Shown: piece by piece, positions 1 to 6,929 of the stretch
How the letters are laid out: every line of letters begins with the position of its first letter
Position numbering within the stretch: position 1 is the first letter of the stretch
Assembly (NCBI GenBank): GCA_900540295.1
Contig: UQFM01000067.1
Span: forward strand, 1-10,076
Length of the DNA: 10,076 nucleotides
Direction of reading: 5' to 3'
From: an uncultured Oscillospiraceae bacterium
GTDB lineage: Bacteria; Bacillota; Clostridia; Oscillospirales; Acutalibacteraceae
The notes under the pieces: model-generated
The model's database searches: none
What the model was told of the DNA's origin: nothing
What the model saw: the letters and a program-made list of their open reading frames with translations, nothing else
Position numbers and translations under genes: made by a program

Positions 1-404
<404 letters not shown>

Positions 405-489
405 TACGATTTATGCAGGCAATGGCCTTCCTTCCATCCTCTTCTTTGTTCGGTTTTGAAGGTGTAAGCGAAAGACATCTGAGTGATAT

Positions 490-565
490 GCACCATTAGC
501 TCAGCTGGTAGAGCACCTGACTCTTAATCAGGGTGTCCAGGGTTCGAGTCCCTGAAGGTGTACCA
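490..565 (+). tRNA. tRNA-Lys (anticodon CTT)
   Basis: A 76-nt cloverleaf with encoded CCA. The anticodon stem CCTGA/TCAGG encloses loop CTCTTAA, with anticodon CTT at 523-525. The T arm is CAGGG/CCCTG with loop TTCGAGT. It reads lysine AAG codons. The acceptor stem is imperfect: GCACCAT faces AAGGTGT, giving a G1-U72 wobble and an A6-A67 mismatch. It sits about 85 nt after the 23S end and is presumably cotranscribed with the rRNA. Confidence 0.96.
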
Positions 566-578
566 CTGATAACAACAT

Positions 579-654
579 GGCCCGTTGGTCAAGTGGCCTA
601 AGACTCCGGCCTCTCACGCCGGCAACAGCGGTTCGAATCCGCTACGGGTCACCA
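579..654 (+). tRNA. tRNA-Glu (anticodon CTC)
   Basis: A 76-nt cloverleaf with encoded CCA. The acceptor GGCCCGT pairs with ACGGGTC, with one G-U. The anticodon stem CCGGC/GCCGG encloses loop CTCTCAC, with anticodon CTC at 613-615. It reads glutamate GAG codons. It lies 13 nt after tRNA-Lys and about 97 nt before 5S rRNA, so it is part of the rRNA transcript. Confidence 0.96.
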
Positions 655-751
655 TTTGGATATAACGGGGTAACCTGTTTATATATCCCACATTCAGTGG
701 GGCAAAAGAACAAATAATTTGTGCAGTGCCTGTCACTGTGGAAATTACATA
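655..751 (+). other. Structured spacer between tRNA-Glu and 5S rRNA
   Basis: Three short stems can be drawn in this 97-nt spacer: GGATATA/TATATCC (658-664 with 682-688), CCCAC/GTGGG (687-691 with 697-701, mutually exclusive with the first), and CAGTG/CACTG (724-728 with 734-738). They are plausible processing substrates that release the tRNA and 5S from the precursor. That role is inferred from position only. Confidence 0.35.
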
Positions 752-867
<116 letters not shown>

Positions 868-879
868 ATTTTCGAAAGT

Positions 880-908
880 AGTTCCCCAATAGGGGGGCTA
901 TTTTTTTT
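880..908 (+). terminator. Intrinsic terminator of the rRNA operon
   Basis: An 8-bp stem (880-887 with 892-899: four C-G pairs, two G-U, then G-C and A-U) with loop AATA is followed by A and a run of eight T (901-908). It lies just after 5S, on the same strand. Confidence 0.8.
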
Positions 909-927
909 GTCTTTTCCCATGATATTT

Positions 928-958
928 AAAAGCCGAACGCAAAATGCGTTCGGCTTTT
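928..958. terminator. Bidirectional intrinsic terminator between rRNA operon and alr operon
   Basis: A perfect 14-bp inverted repeat (928-941 with 945-958) with a 3-nt loop. The stem is GC-rich in the middle (GCCGAACGC) with AAAA/TTTT ends, so a U tract forms on both strands. It backs up the rRNA terminator on the plus strand and ends the minus-strand alr operon 25 bases after the acetyltransferase stop codon. Confidence 0.85.
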
Positions 959-983
959 GCTGACTTAGCTGTTTCATGTACGG

Positions 984-1448
984 TTATTCTTTTCTCAAAT
1001 TCTTTTCCATAATTTCGTAAACCAGCCGAACGTCATTTTCCAACGTGTATATACCGTGTCCCACCGTTTTATATCCTCTGTGTTCATATAAACAGACCGC
1101 GGGAAGCGATGCATCTAAAACGGCGGTATCGTATTTTCGACTGATTTGTGTTTCCAAACACTGTAAAATCTGTGAACCGTAGCCTTGGTTTTGCATTTCG
1201 GGCAGTACATATACGCCTGTGATATGATTTTTGTCAAAACATCCCGTGCCGACAACCGCACCGTTTACCGTGAGCACACCCATGTTGCCGCTGTCAATGC
1301 CCTCTGCAATGTGCGCCCGACTGTGGTGACGGCAAAAGAAATCCACGACTTCTTTGGGGTAATACTTCGGATAAACGGTTCGGATAGCTGTGTGTAAAAC
1401 ACGGTGTATTGCATCAACCATGTCAGGAGTTACAGTTTTGTATTCCAT
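984..1448 (-). CDS. GNAT-family N-acetyltransferase
   Basis: A 154-aa cytosolic protein of the GNAT superfamily, which moves an acetyl group from acetyl-CoA to an amine on a small molecule or protein. Motif A, the acetyl-CoA pyrophosphate loop, is QNQGYG at residues 86-91, preceded by a beta strand ITGVYVLPEM (76-85). The YEHRGYK segment (121-127) matches the motif B region seen in many single-domain members. The length is normal for the family. The ATG start has an AGAGGAAA ribosome site about 8 nt upstream. It is the last gene of the alr operon, 30 nt after the DUF4364 gene, and ends just before a strong terminator. The substrate cannot be told from the sequence. Confidence 0.9.
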   Translation of the reverse strand: MEYKTVTPDMVDAIHRVLHTAIRTVYPKYYPKEVVDFFCRHHSRAHIAEGIDSGNMGVLTVNGAVVGTGCFDKNHITGVYVLPEMQNQGYGSQILQCLETQISRKYDTAVLDASLPAVCLYEHRGYKTVGHGIYTLENDVRLVYEIMEKNLRKE

Positions 1449-1478
1449 TTTTCTATTTTCCTCTTTTGAGACAGAGCG

Positions 1479-2042
1479 TTAAATCGTCAACGCCGTTATA
1501 ATACTCGAATACAGCTTTACGGGGTCTTCCAAAAAATTGTTTTTTACAACTTCCAGCTGCATGCTGTCCGCTACAAATACGGTTAAACGCATCAGCTCAT
1601 CCCCTTGACTGCCGAGTACAAACGTGACATTATAGCCGCCGTCGGACAGCTTTTCGGTGATGATTTCGTTTTCGCGTTTGTTCTGCGCCAAGGTGGTCAG
1701 CTTAATTGCGGCATTTACGGCTTTTTCACGAACCGTTTTCGGCAGCGTCGTCTCTAAAAGCTCCGCCGAATTACGCCCGCGCGCAGTAACGGTCAGCACT
1801 TCTTCTCCGTCTGCAATGTCTCGGTCAATGTTGCCGCCTTTCAGCAGTTCGGCAATTGCCTCGTTAATTTCAAAATAATTGGCAAGTCCGTCGTTTAAAA
1901 TCGCGTCTACGACCAGCGTTTTCGGAACAGGCTTGTCAATCGCTTTTAAAAGGTAGCAAACCAGCAGACGAATCTCGTTGCGGTTGCGAAGCCCGCCCAG
2001 TTCGATGCCTGCGTCAAATGCGTCAAATTTATCAAATTCCAT
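1479..2042 (-). CDS. DUF4364 family protein (winged-helix regulator-like)
   Basis: A 187-aa soluble protein that I recognise as the DUF4364 family, found in Clostridia and relatives; its function is not established. Residues about 22-98 look like a winged helix-turn-helix: helices around EIRLLVCYLLKAI and a second segment LANYFEINEAIAELLKGGNI, then a wing EEVLTVTARG. The C-terminal half (about 105-187) contains two strand-rich segments, YNVTFVLGSQGDELMRLTVF and SMQLEVVKNNF, that may form a ligand or dimerisation domain. The ATG start has GGAG 7 nt upstream. It begins 20 nt after the alr stop, so the two are almost certainly cotranscribed. Family assignment is from memory; the DNA-binding role is inferred from fold only. 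Confidence 0.82.
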   Translation of the reverse strand: MEFDKFDAFDAGIELGGLRNRNEIRLLVCYLLKAIDKPVPKTLVVDAILNDGLANYFEINEAIAELLKGGNIDRDIADGEEVLTVTARGRNSAELLETTLPKTVREKAVNAAIKLTTLAQNKRENEIITEKLSDGGYNVTFVLGSQGDELMRLTVFVADSMQLEVVKNNFLEDPVKLYSSIITALTI

Positions 2043-2062
2043 TTTGTTGCTCCGTTTCGGTT

Positions 2063-3217
2063 TTATGTAATGTCCTGTAACTTTCCGTTCTGCACATACA
2101 CACGCGGTACGCGCTTATGAATATTACAGCAAAGCTCATAGTTGAAGCTGTGTGCAAGGTCTGCAACTTCTTCAACGGATATACGGTTTTGCCCGTCTGT
2201 GCCGATAAGCGTTACACAGTCGCCTGCCTGTACATGCGGAATTTCGGTCACATCCACCATGAATTGGTCCATGCATACACGCCCGATAATCGATGCAAAC
2301 TGCCCGCGAATGAGCACGCGCCCGACATTGGAAAGCGCACGCGGATATCCGTCTCCATAGCCGACGGGTACGGTTGCGATAACCGTTTTGTTTTTTTTGG
2401 TGATATACGTGGAACCGTAACTGACCGTAAAGTTTTTACCGACAGTTTTCACGAAAGAGATGTGGCTTTTCAGCTGTAACGCAGGGGAAAGTGCGAAAGA
2501 GGTTTTTTGCACTTCTTCGGACGGATACAGCCCGTAGGTCATAATCCCGCTGCGCACCATGTTGAGAAATCCGTCGGAAAATTCAATAATGCCCGCACTG
2601 TTGCACATGTGTTTGCAGGGGATTTGTATACCGTGTGCCTCCAAAGTCTGTAAAAAATCGAGAAAATCTTGTTTCTGCCGATTGCAGGAGGTTTTATCCG
2701 CCGTATCTGCACAAGCGAAGTGTGTAAAAATCCCGTCGACCGAAATGAACGGCAGTGCGGCAATCTTTTCAATTTCCGCAAGACTCTCTTTACACGGTAA
2801 AAATCCGATTCGCCCCATGCCCGTGTCTATTTTGATGTGTATTTTTGCAGGCTTGCCTAAGTGTTCTGCACAGGCGGACAGTGCTTTCGCTGTTTCATAC
2901 TGAAAAACCGTCAGCGTAATATCGCTTTCCAACAGACGGGAAAAATCTTCAGGGAATACATATCCCAAAATTAAAATCGGGACGGTAATTCCCGCCGCAC
3001 GCAGTTCCAAAGCTTCTTCTGTGGTTGCAACGGCAAAGGCGTGTGTACCGATTTGTGTCAGCGCCCGTGCCACAGGCACTGCGCCGTGTCCGTAAGCGTC
3101 AGCCTTAATCACTGCCATCACATCGGTTGTTGCGCCGACCTTTTGCATTATATTTTGAATATTTTGACAAATTGCATCCAAATCAATTTGTGCATAAACG
3201 CGGTTCGGTAGTTGCAT
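2063..3217 (-). CDS. alr: Alanine racemase
   Basis: A 384-aa PLP-dependent enzyme that interconverts L- and D-alanine in the cytosol, supplying D-alanine for peptidoglycan. The N-terminal TIM barrel carries the PLP lysine in AVIKADAYGHG (K38). R136 in DTGMGRIGF corresponds to the arginine that contacts the catalytic tyrosine. The C-terminal beta domain has the catalytic tyrosine in TVSYGSTY (Y267), the GYGDGY motif (286-291), and GRVCMDQFMVDVT (312-324), which forms part of the substrate entrance. Length and domain order are typical and complete. The ATG start is set by AGAGG 9 nt upstream and by a consensus promoter 47 nt before it. It is the first gene of the operon with DUF4364 and GNAT. 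Confidence 0.97.
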   Translation of the reverse strand: MQLPNRVYAQIDLDAICQNIQNIMQKVGATTDVMAVIKADAYGHGAVPVARALTQIGTHAFAVATTEEALELRAAGITVPILILGYVFPEDFSRLLESDITLTVFQYETAKALSACAEHLGKPAKIHIKIDTGMGRIGFLPCKESLAEIEKIAALPFISVDGIFTHFACADTADKTSCNRQKQDFLDFLQTLEAHGIQIPCKHMCNSAGIIEFSDGFLNMVRSGIMTYGLYPSEEVQKTSFALSPALQLKSHISFVKTVGKNFTVSYGSTYITKKNKTVIATVPVGYGDGYPRALSNVGRVLIRGQFASIIGRVCMDQFMVDVTEIPHVQAGDCVTLIGTDGQNRISVEEVADLAHSFNYELCCNIHKRVPRVYVQNGKLQDIT

Positions 3218-3263
3218 AAAGCTGAACCTCTTTCCACCGAAATTTACTCAAACTCCATTCTTA

Positions 3264-3292
3264 ATTATAGTATTCTCAAAAAACAGTGTCAA
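3264..3292 (-). promoter_or_regulatory. Consensus sigma-A promoter of the alr operon
   Basis: On the minus strand, -35 TTGACA (3287-3292), a 17-bp spacer and -10 TATAAT (3264-3269) match the housekeeping consensus exactly. Transcription should start near 3257, giving a leader of about 40 nt before alr. Confidence 0.9.
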
Positions 3293-3317
3293 CCGCCAAT
3301 ACGGATTTTCTTTTGAA

Positions 3318-3334
3318 ATTTGCATATTGCAAAT
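3318..3334. promoter_or_regulatory. Palindrome in the divergent promoter region, candidate operator
   Basis: A perfect inverted repeat, ATTTGCA-TAT-TGCAAAT. The right arm overlaps the proposed -35 of the plus-strand promoter, and the left arm is 26 bp upstream of the alr -35. The position would suit a dimeric repressor of the 3381 gene unit. No regulator gene can be tied to it. Confidence 0.4.
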
Positions 3335-3354
3335 GTGCCGGCAAACAATATAAA
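3327..3354 (+). promoter_or_regulatory. Candidate promoter of the 3381-4698 gene pair
   Basis: TTGCAA (3327-3332), a 16-bp spacer and TATAAA (3349-3354) fit a sigma-A promoter. The start would be near 3361, almost at the ribosome site GGAGAGG (3365-3371), so the leader is very short. Confidence 0.5.
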
Positions 3355-3380
3355 AAGTTTTTTCGGGAGAGGTTCGGAAC

Positions 3381-3707
3381 ATGGAATTTTTAACAGTCGG
3401 TGCAAATATAGGGGATACGAATTTTCAAATCGGTACAAAGCTTCGCAACGGGGAAATCTGTGATTCGGAGATTCACCCCGCAAGTTTGTTTCGGAGTTCT
3501 GAAGCAGAAGATGTACTGTCTCATGTATTATTAGGGTATATGGTTCGTCACGGTATTGCAAGACAGGTTCGGGCAGTAGATATTCACCTGTCCGAAACGG
3601 ATACTGCGATGGGTTTTTCGCGTTTGGAAAAACCCGTTTTGGAACGTGAGCTTTCCGAAAAACTCGGTTTGCATGTGTCGGTGCAGACGCATACTGAAGA
3701 AGGGTAA
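3381..3707 (+). CDS. Hypothetical protein, 108 aa
   Basis: I do not recognise this family. It is a soluble 108-aa protein without signal peptide or membrane segment. The N-terminal half (MEFLTVGANIGDTNFQIG...) looks strand-rich. The middle, SSEAEDVLSHVLLGYMVRHG (39-58), looks helical, and the C-terminal part VLERELSEKLGLHVSVQTHT (86-105) reads as helix then strand. This suggests a small alpha/beta domain. There are no cysteine pairs or catalytic motifs. It is supported as a real gene by GGAGAGG 9 nt before the ATG, a candidate promoter upstream, and a stop only 4 nt before the lipoprotein start, implying translational coupling. It may act with that lipoprotein, but this is inference from position. 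Confidence 0.75.
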   Translation: MEFLTVGANIGDTNFQIGTKLRNGEICDSEIHPASLFRSSEAEDVLSHVLLGYMVRHGIARQVRAVDIHLSETDTAMGFSRLEKPVLERELSEKLGLHVSVQTHTEEG

Positions 3708-3711
3708 CTAT

Positions 3712-4698
3712 ATGGGAGCAATGAAAAAAGGCGTAAAGATTCTTTTGACGGTATGCCTGTTTTTACTGTGTACCGTTTTTGCAGGCTGCGGAAATGCAAA
3801 CCGTGCGCCGCATACGGAAGACGGCTCAAAGCCCCGCGCGGCGTATGCTGTGATTTTAAAGTCGCGTTCCGATGCATTTACAGAACTCCTGCGCAAGGGG
3901 ATAGAAGAAGAGGCGGTACGGCAGGGGATTACAGCCGATATTTTCTATGCGGGCGATGCGGCGGATATTCACGGTCAACTTCAAATTCTGAAAAACTGTG
4001 TGGAAAGAGGCTATAAAGCGATTGGCATTGCGCCGTTGACGGAGGATGAAGACCTTTCGGCAGAAATTGCCGAAGCGAATCAAAAAGGGATTTATATGGT
4101 TTTCTTCGGCGATACGGTAAACGCACAGACCATGCAGACTTCTAACGGCATTTTTGCCGCCGTGACGGCGGATGCTGAGCGATTGGGTATGCAGGGCGCC
4201 AACTATATCGTCAGTCAATTAACAAAGGGTGGTGAGGTTGCCGTATTATCGGAAGGCGAAGCGGATGTGCCGCAAAAGCGGGGCGCGGAAGATGCTTTTC
4301 GGGTTGCAACGGGAATCCGTTTGCTGTCAACCGAATCCACATCTGCCGAATCCAAATCGGTGAAAGCGTATGTAGAACGGTTGATGCAGACAAATCCCGC
4401 ACTGAAAGCGCTTTACTGCTGTAACGATAAAATTGCAATGGAGACAGTGCAAGCGGTGCAGTCTATGGGAAAGTCAGAGGAAATAATAGTTGTCGGCACG
4501 GGCGGTACGGATGCGGCGCGTAAAAGTATTGAAAACGGCACGCTGACGGCGACCATTGCCGTGGATTTTGCCGAAATCGGGGCGGCGGCGCTTCGCGAAA
4601 TGTGCGATGCAGTCAAAAGCGGCGCGGCAGTCGATTCGACTGCCGCGCCTGAAATCCTGTATATAGATGCCTATATTTTGGAGAAAACAAAACGGTAA
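3712..4698 (+). CDS. Periplasmic-binding-protein-like lipoprotein (RbsB/sugar-binding family)
   Basis: A 328-aa substrate-binding protein of the Peripla_BP_4/ribose-binding type, anchored outside the membrane. The N-terminus is a lipoprotein signal: MKKGVK, a hydrophobic core ILLTVCLFLLCTVF, and lipobox FAGC with the lipidated cysteine at 26. The two-lobed fold follows: lobe 1 has YAVILKSRSDAF (45-56) and GYKAIGIAPL (100-109); lobe 2 has LKALYCCNDKIAMETVQAVQSMG (231-253), IIVVGTGG (258-265) and NGTLTATIAVDFAEIG (275-290), matching RbsB landmarks. The ATG at 3712 is chosen because AGAAGGG sits 7 nt upstream; the ATG at 3721 is also possible. An upstream in-frame ATG at 3646 lies inside the previous gene and is unlikely. 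No transporter permease or ATPase gene follows, so its partners must be elsewhere or it serves as a sensor. The ligand is unknown. Confidence 0.88.
   Translation: MGAMKKGVKILLTVCLFLLCTVFAGCGNANRAPHTEDGSKPRAAYAVILKSRSDAFTELLRKGIEEEAVRQGITADIFYAGDAADIHGQLQILKNCVERGYKAIGIAPLTEDEDLSAEIAEANQKGIYMVFFGDTVNAQTMQTSNGIFAAVTADAERLGMQGANYIVSQLTKGGEVAVLSEGEADVPQKRGAEDAFRVATGIRLLSTESTSAESKSVKAYVERLMQTNPALKALYCCNDKIAMETVQAVQSMGKSEEIIVVGTGGTDAARKSIENGTLTATIAVDFAEIGAAALREMCDAVKSGAAVDSTAAPEILYIDAYILEKTKR
4621..4649 (-). terminator. Long hairpin inside the lipoprotein gene, candidate terminator for tex
   Basis: Near-perfect inverted repeat: 14-base arms at 4621-4634 and 4636-4649 around a single T, folding as a 13-bp GC-rich stem with a 3-nt loop. 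On the minus strand it lies about 56 nt after the tex stop and is followed by GCTTTTG, a weak U tract. On the plus strand no T run follows. It lies within the coding sequence of the convergent lipoprotein gene, residues about 304-313. Confidence 0.5.
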
Positions 4699-4704
4699 AA
4701 AGAT

Positions 4705-6855
4705 TTATATATCTTTCATTGTCAGACTGATTCGTCCTTTTTTCTCATCGACGGAAAGCACACGCACCTTTACCGTTTCACCGACTTTCAAGACCTCGTT
4801 CGGGTGCTTGATAAAGCGGTTACAGATTTGCGAAATGTGTACAAGCCCGTCCTGATGTACGCCGATATCCACGAATGCACCGAAGTCGATGACATTGCGC
4901 ACAGTGCCCTGTAATATCATATCGGGCTTTAAGTCTTTCATATCCAGTACGTCTGTGCGGAGCATCGGCGGCGGCAGTTCATCGCGCGGGTCGCGTCCGG
5001 GGCGGGTGAGCTCGGAAATTATATCCCGCAGTGTCGGTACGCCCACGCCGATTTTTTCGGCAAGTCCATTTTCACCGAATTCCGTGACGCGTGCCTGTAA
5101 TTCTGCCAGCTTCGCTGTACCGATGTCCGTTTTTTGAAAACCGAGCGTATCTAAAAGGGCTTGCGCCGCGGTATAGCTTTCAGGGTGGACTGCGGTTTTG
5201 TCCAACGGATTTTTGCCGTCCGTAATGCGCAGGAAGCCTGCGCACTGCTCAAAGGCTTTCGGACCGAGCTTCGGCACTTTTTTTAACTGCGTGCGGCTTT
5301 CAAACCGTCCGTTTTCCTCGCGGTAGGCGACAATATTTTTGGCAATTGCCGCCGAAACGCCGGAAACCCGTGTGAGCAGGGGAGCGGAAGCGGTGTTCAA
5401 ATCTGCACCGACTGCATTCACACAGGACTCCACCACGAAATTCAGTTCCGCTTCCAGTTCTTTTTTCGGCATATCGTGCTGGTATTGCCCAACGCCGATG
5501 GCTTTCGGCTCAATTTTTACAAGCTCCGCCAATGGGTCTTGCAGACGGCGCGCGATGCTTACGGCACTGCGCAGAGTCAAGTCAAACTGCGGGAATTCCT
5601 CAGCCGCCAATTTGCTTGCGGAATATACCGAAGCCCCCGCCTCGCTGACCACCATATACGAGACCTTTTGCGGAATCGTTTTCAGTAAATCACTTACAAA
5701 AATTTCTGTTTCCTTGCTTGCCGTACCGTTGCCGATTGCAATTACGCCCACACCGTGCCGTTGAATCAGAACTTTCACTTTAGAAACAGCGGTTTGCTTT
5801 TGGGCTTCGGAGTGGGTAATATACAGCACATCGGTTGCAAGCACTTTTCCCGTGCCGTCCACAACGGCGCATTTACAGCCTGTGCGGTATCCGGGGTCAA
5901 GCCCCATGGTTACCTGATTTTTGACAGGCGGCTGCATCAGCAGTTCTTTTAAGTTTGCGCCGAAGTTTTGAATTGCACCCGCCGCCGCGCGTTCTGTCAG
6001 CATGTTGCGGATTTCACGCTCAATAGAAGGTGCAATCAGTCGGGTATAGCTGTCTTTGCAAACTGCCTGTAAGAACACGGCGCAGGGGGAGGCAGGGGTA
6101 GTAATCATTTCCCGTGCGGCAAGCTGAAACGCTTTTTCTTCATCCATAGAAACGCTGACTTTTAAAAAGCCCTCTTTTTCTCCGCGGTCAATGGCAAGTA
6201 TACGGTGGTCGGGAATTGTCTCCACCGCTTCTTGGTAGTCGTAATACCCGATGTATACGCTTTCGGCGTCTTTGTCTGCCGCTTTGGAATAGAGTGTGCC
6301 TGTCACTTTATACAGATTGCGCAGTCTGCGGCGTAAATCGGCATTGTCCGAAAGCTGTTCCGCCAGAATATCTTGTGCGCCTGCAAGGGCTTCTTCCGCA
6401 GTGGCTGCGCCGTTTTCAGTGTTGATATATTGCTCTGCCTCTTTATGCGGGTCACCGTGTATGGCTTGTGCCAATAAAAATTCGGCAAGCGGCTCTAATC
6501 CTTTTTCCCGTGCAACGGTTGCACGCGTGCGCCGTTTCGGACGGTAGGGACGGTAAATATCCTCTAATTCCGAAAGCGTCTTTGCGTTTTGCAGTGCGGT
6601 GTCGATTTCCTCGGTCATCTGTCCGAGTGCGTCAATCGCCGTATGAATTTCGTCACGCCGTGCCGAGAAATTTCGCAGGTAATCCAGGCGCTCCAATATC
6701 TTATGAATCGTTTGGTCATCCAGCGCACCGTGCGCCTCTTTGCGGTACCGTGCAATAAACGGGACGGTACATCCTTCGTCATACAGTGACACAACTGCGG
6801 CAATCTGCCATGCCTGCAACTCAAATTCCTGTGCAAGTGTTTGTTGAATATCCAT
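4705..6855 (-). CDS. tex: Tex family RNA-binding transcription accessory protein
   Basis: A 716-aa cytosolic protein homologous to Tex, a bacterial relative of eukaryotic Spt6 that binds nucleic acid and affects transcription. Domains in order are: helical N-terminal Tex region (about 1-190, including TVPFIARYRKEAHGALDD); YqgF/RNase H-like fold (about 315-440, with MGLDPGYRTGCKCAVVD and SEAGASVYSAS); helix-hairpin-helix region (about 485-545, VSGVSAAIAKNIVAYREENG and VPKLGPKAFEQCAGFLRI); and a C-terminal S1 RNA-binding domain (about 645-714, GTVRNVIDFGAFVDIGVHQDGL). Length is normal. The ATG start has AAAGGAG 6 nt upstream. It converges on the lipoprotein gene with stop codons only 6 bases apart. 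No clear promoter is visible in the 74 bp upstream, which mostly holds the terminator of the SDR gene; some readthrough from that gene is possible. Confidence 0.96.
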   Translation of the reverse strand: MDIQQTLAQEFELQAWQIAAVVSLYDEGCTVPFIARYRKEAHGALDDQTIHKILERLDYLRNFSARRDEIHTAIDALGQMTEEIDTALQNAKTLSELEDIYRPYRPKRRTRATVAREKGLEPLAEFLLAQAIHGDPHKEAEQYINTENGAATAEEALAGAQDILAEQLSDNADLRRRLRNLYKVTGTLYSKAADKDAESVYIGYYDYQEAVETIPDHRILAIDRGEKEGFLKVSVSMDEEKAFQLAAREMITTPASPCAVFLQAVCKDSYTRLIAPSIEREIRNMLTERAAAGAIQNFGANLKELLMQPPVKNQVTMGLDPGYRTGCKCAVVDGTGKVLATDVLYITHSEAQKQTAVSKVKVLIQRHGVGVIAIGNGTASKETEIFVSDLLKTIPQKVSYMVVSEAGASVYSASKLAAEEFPQFDLTLRSAVSIARRLQDPLAELVKIEPKAIGVGQYQHDMPKKELEAELNFVVESCVNAVGADLNTASAPLLTRVSGVSAAIAKNIVAYREENGRFESRTQLKKVPKLGPKAFEQCAGFLRITDGKNPLDKTAVHPESYTAAQALLDTLGFQKTDIGTAKLAELQARVTEFGENGLAEKIGVGVPTLRDIISELTRPGRDPRDELPPPMLRTDVLDMKDLKPDMILQGTVRNVIDFGAFVDIGVHQDGLVHISQICNRFIKHPNEVLKVGETVKVRVLSVDEKKGRISLTMKDI

Positions 6856-6885
6856 GTGGTTCTCCTTTAAAGGGGTTCGGAAGAA

Positions 6886-6911
6886 AAAGACCTGCCCGCG
6901 GGCAGGTCTTT
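6886..6911 (-). terminator. Intrinsic terminator of the SDR-zinc-ribbon gene
   Basis: A perfect 26-bp palindrome (13-base arms, 6886-6898 and 6899-6911) with a core of GACCTGCC/GGCAGGTC. On the minus strand it starts 18 nt after the SDR stop and runs into TTTTTCTTCC, a good U tract. It separates the SDR gene from tex. Confidence 0.85.
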
Positions 6912-6929
6912 CCTATGTAGAAAACGAGA

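Noticed and set aside
3646..3711. N-terminal extension of the lipoprotein gene from an ATG at 3646
   Set aside because: It would overlap the preceding gene, lacks a ribosome site, and would put 22 residues before a proper lipoprotein signal. The ATG at 3712 has AGAAGGG at good spacing.
4699..4716. AAAGAT/ATCTTT inverted repeat after the lipoprotein stop
   Set aside because: Only 6 AT-rich pairs with no clear U tract; too weak to call a terminator.
6856..6929. Possible dedicated tex promoter in the short gap upstream
   Set aside because: No convincing -35/-10 pair was found; most of the gap is the terminator palindrome of the SDR gene.
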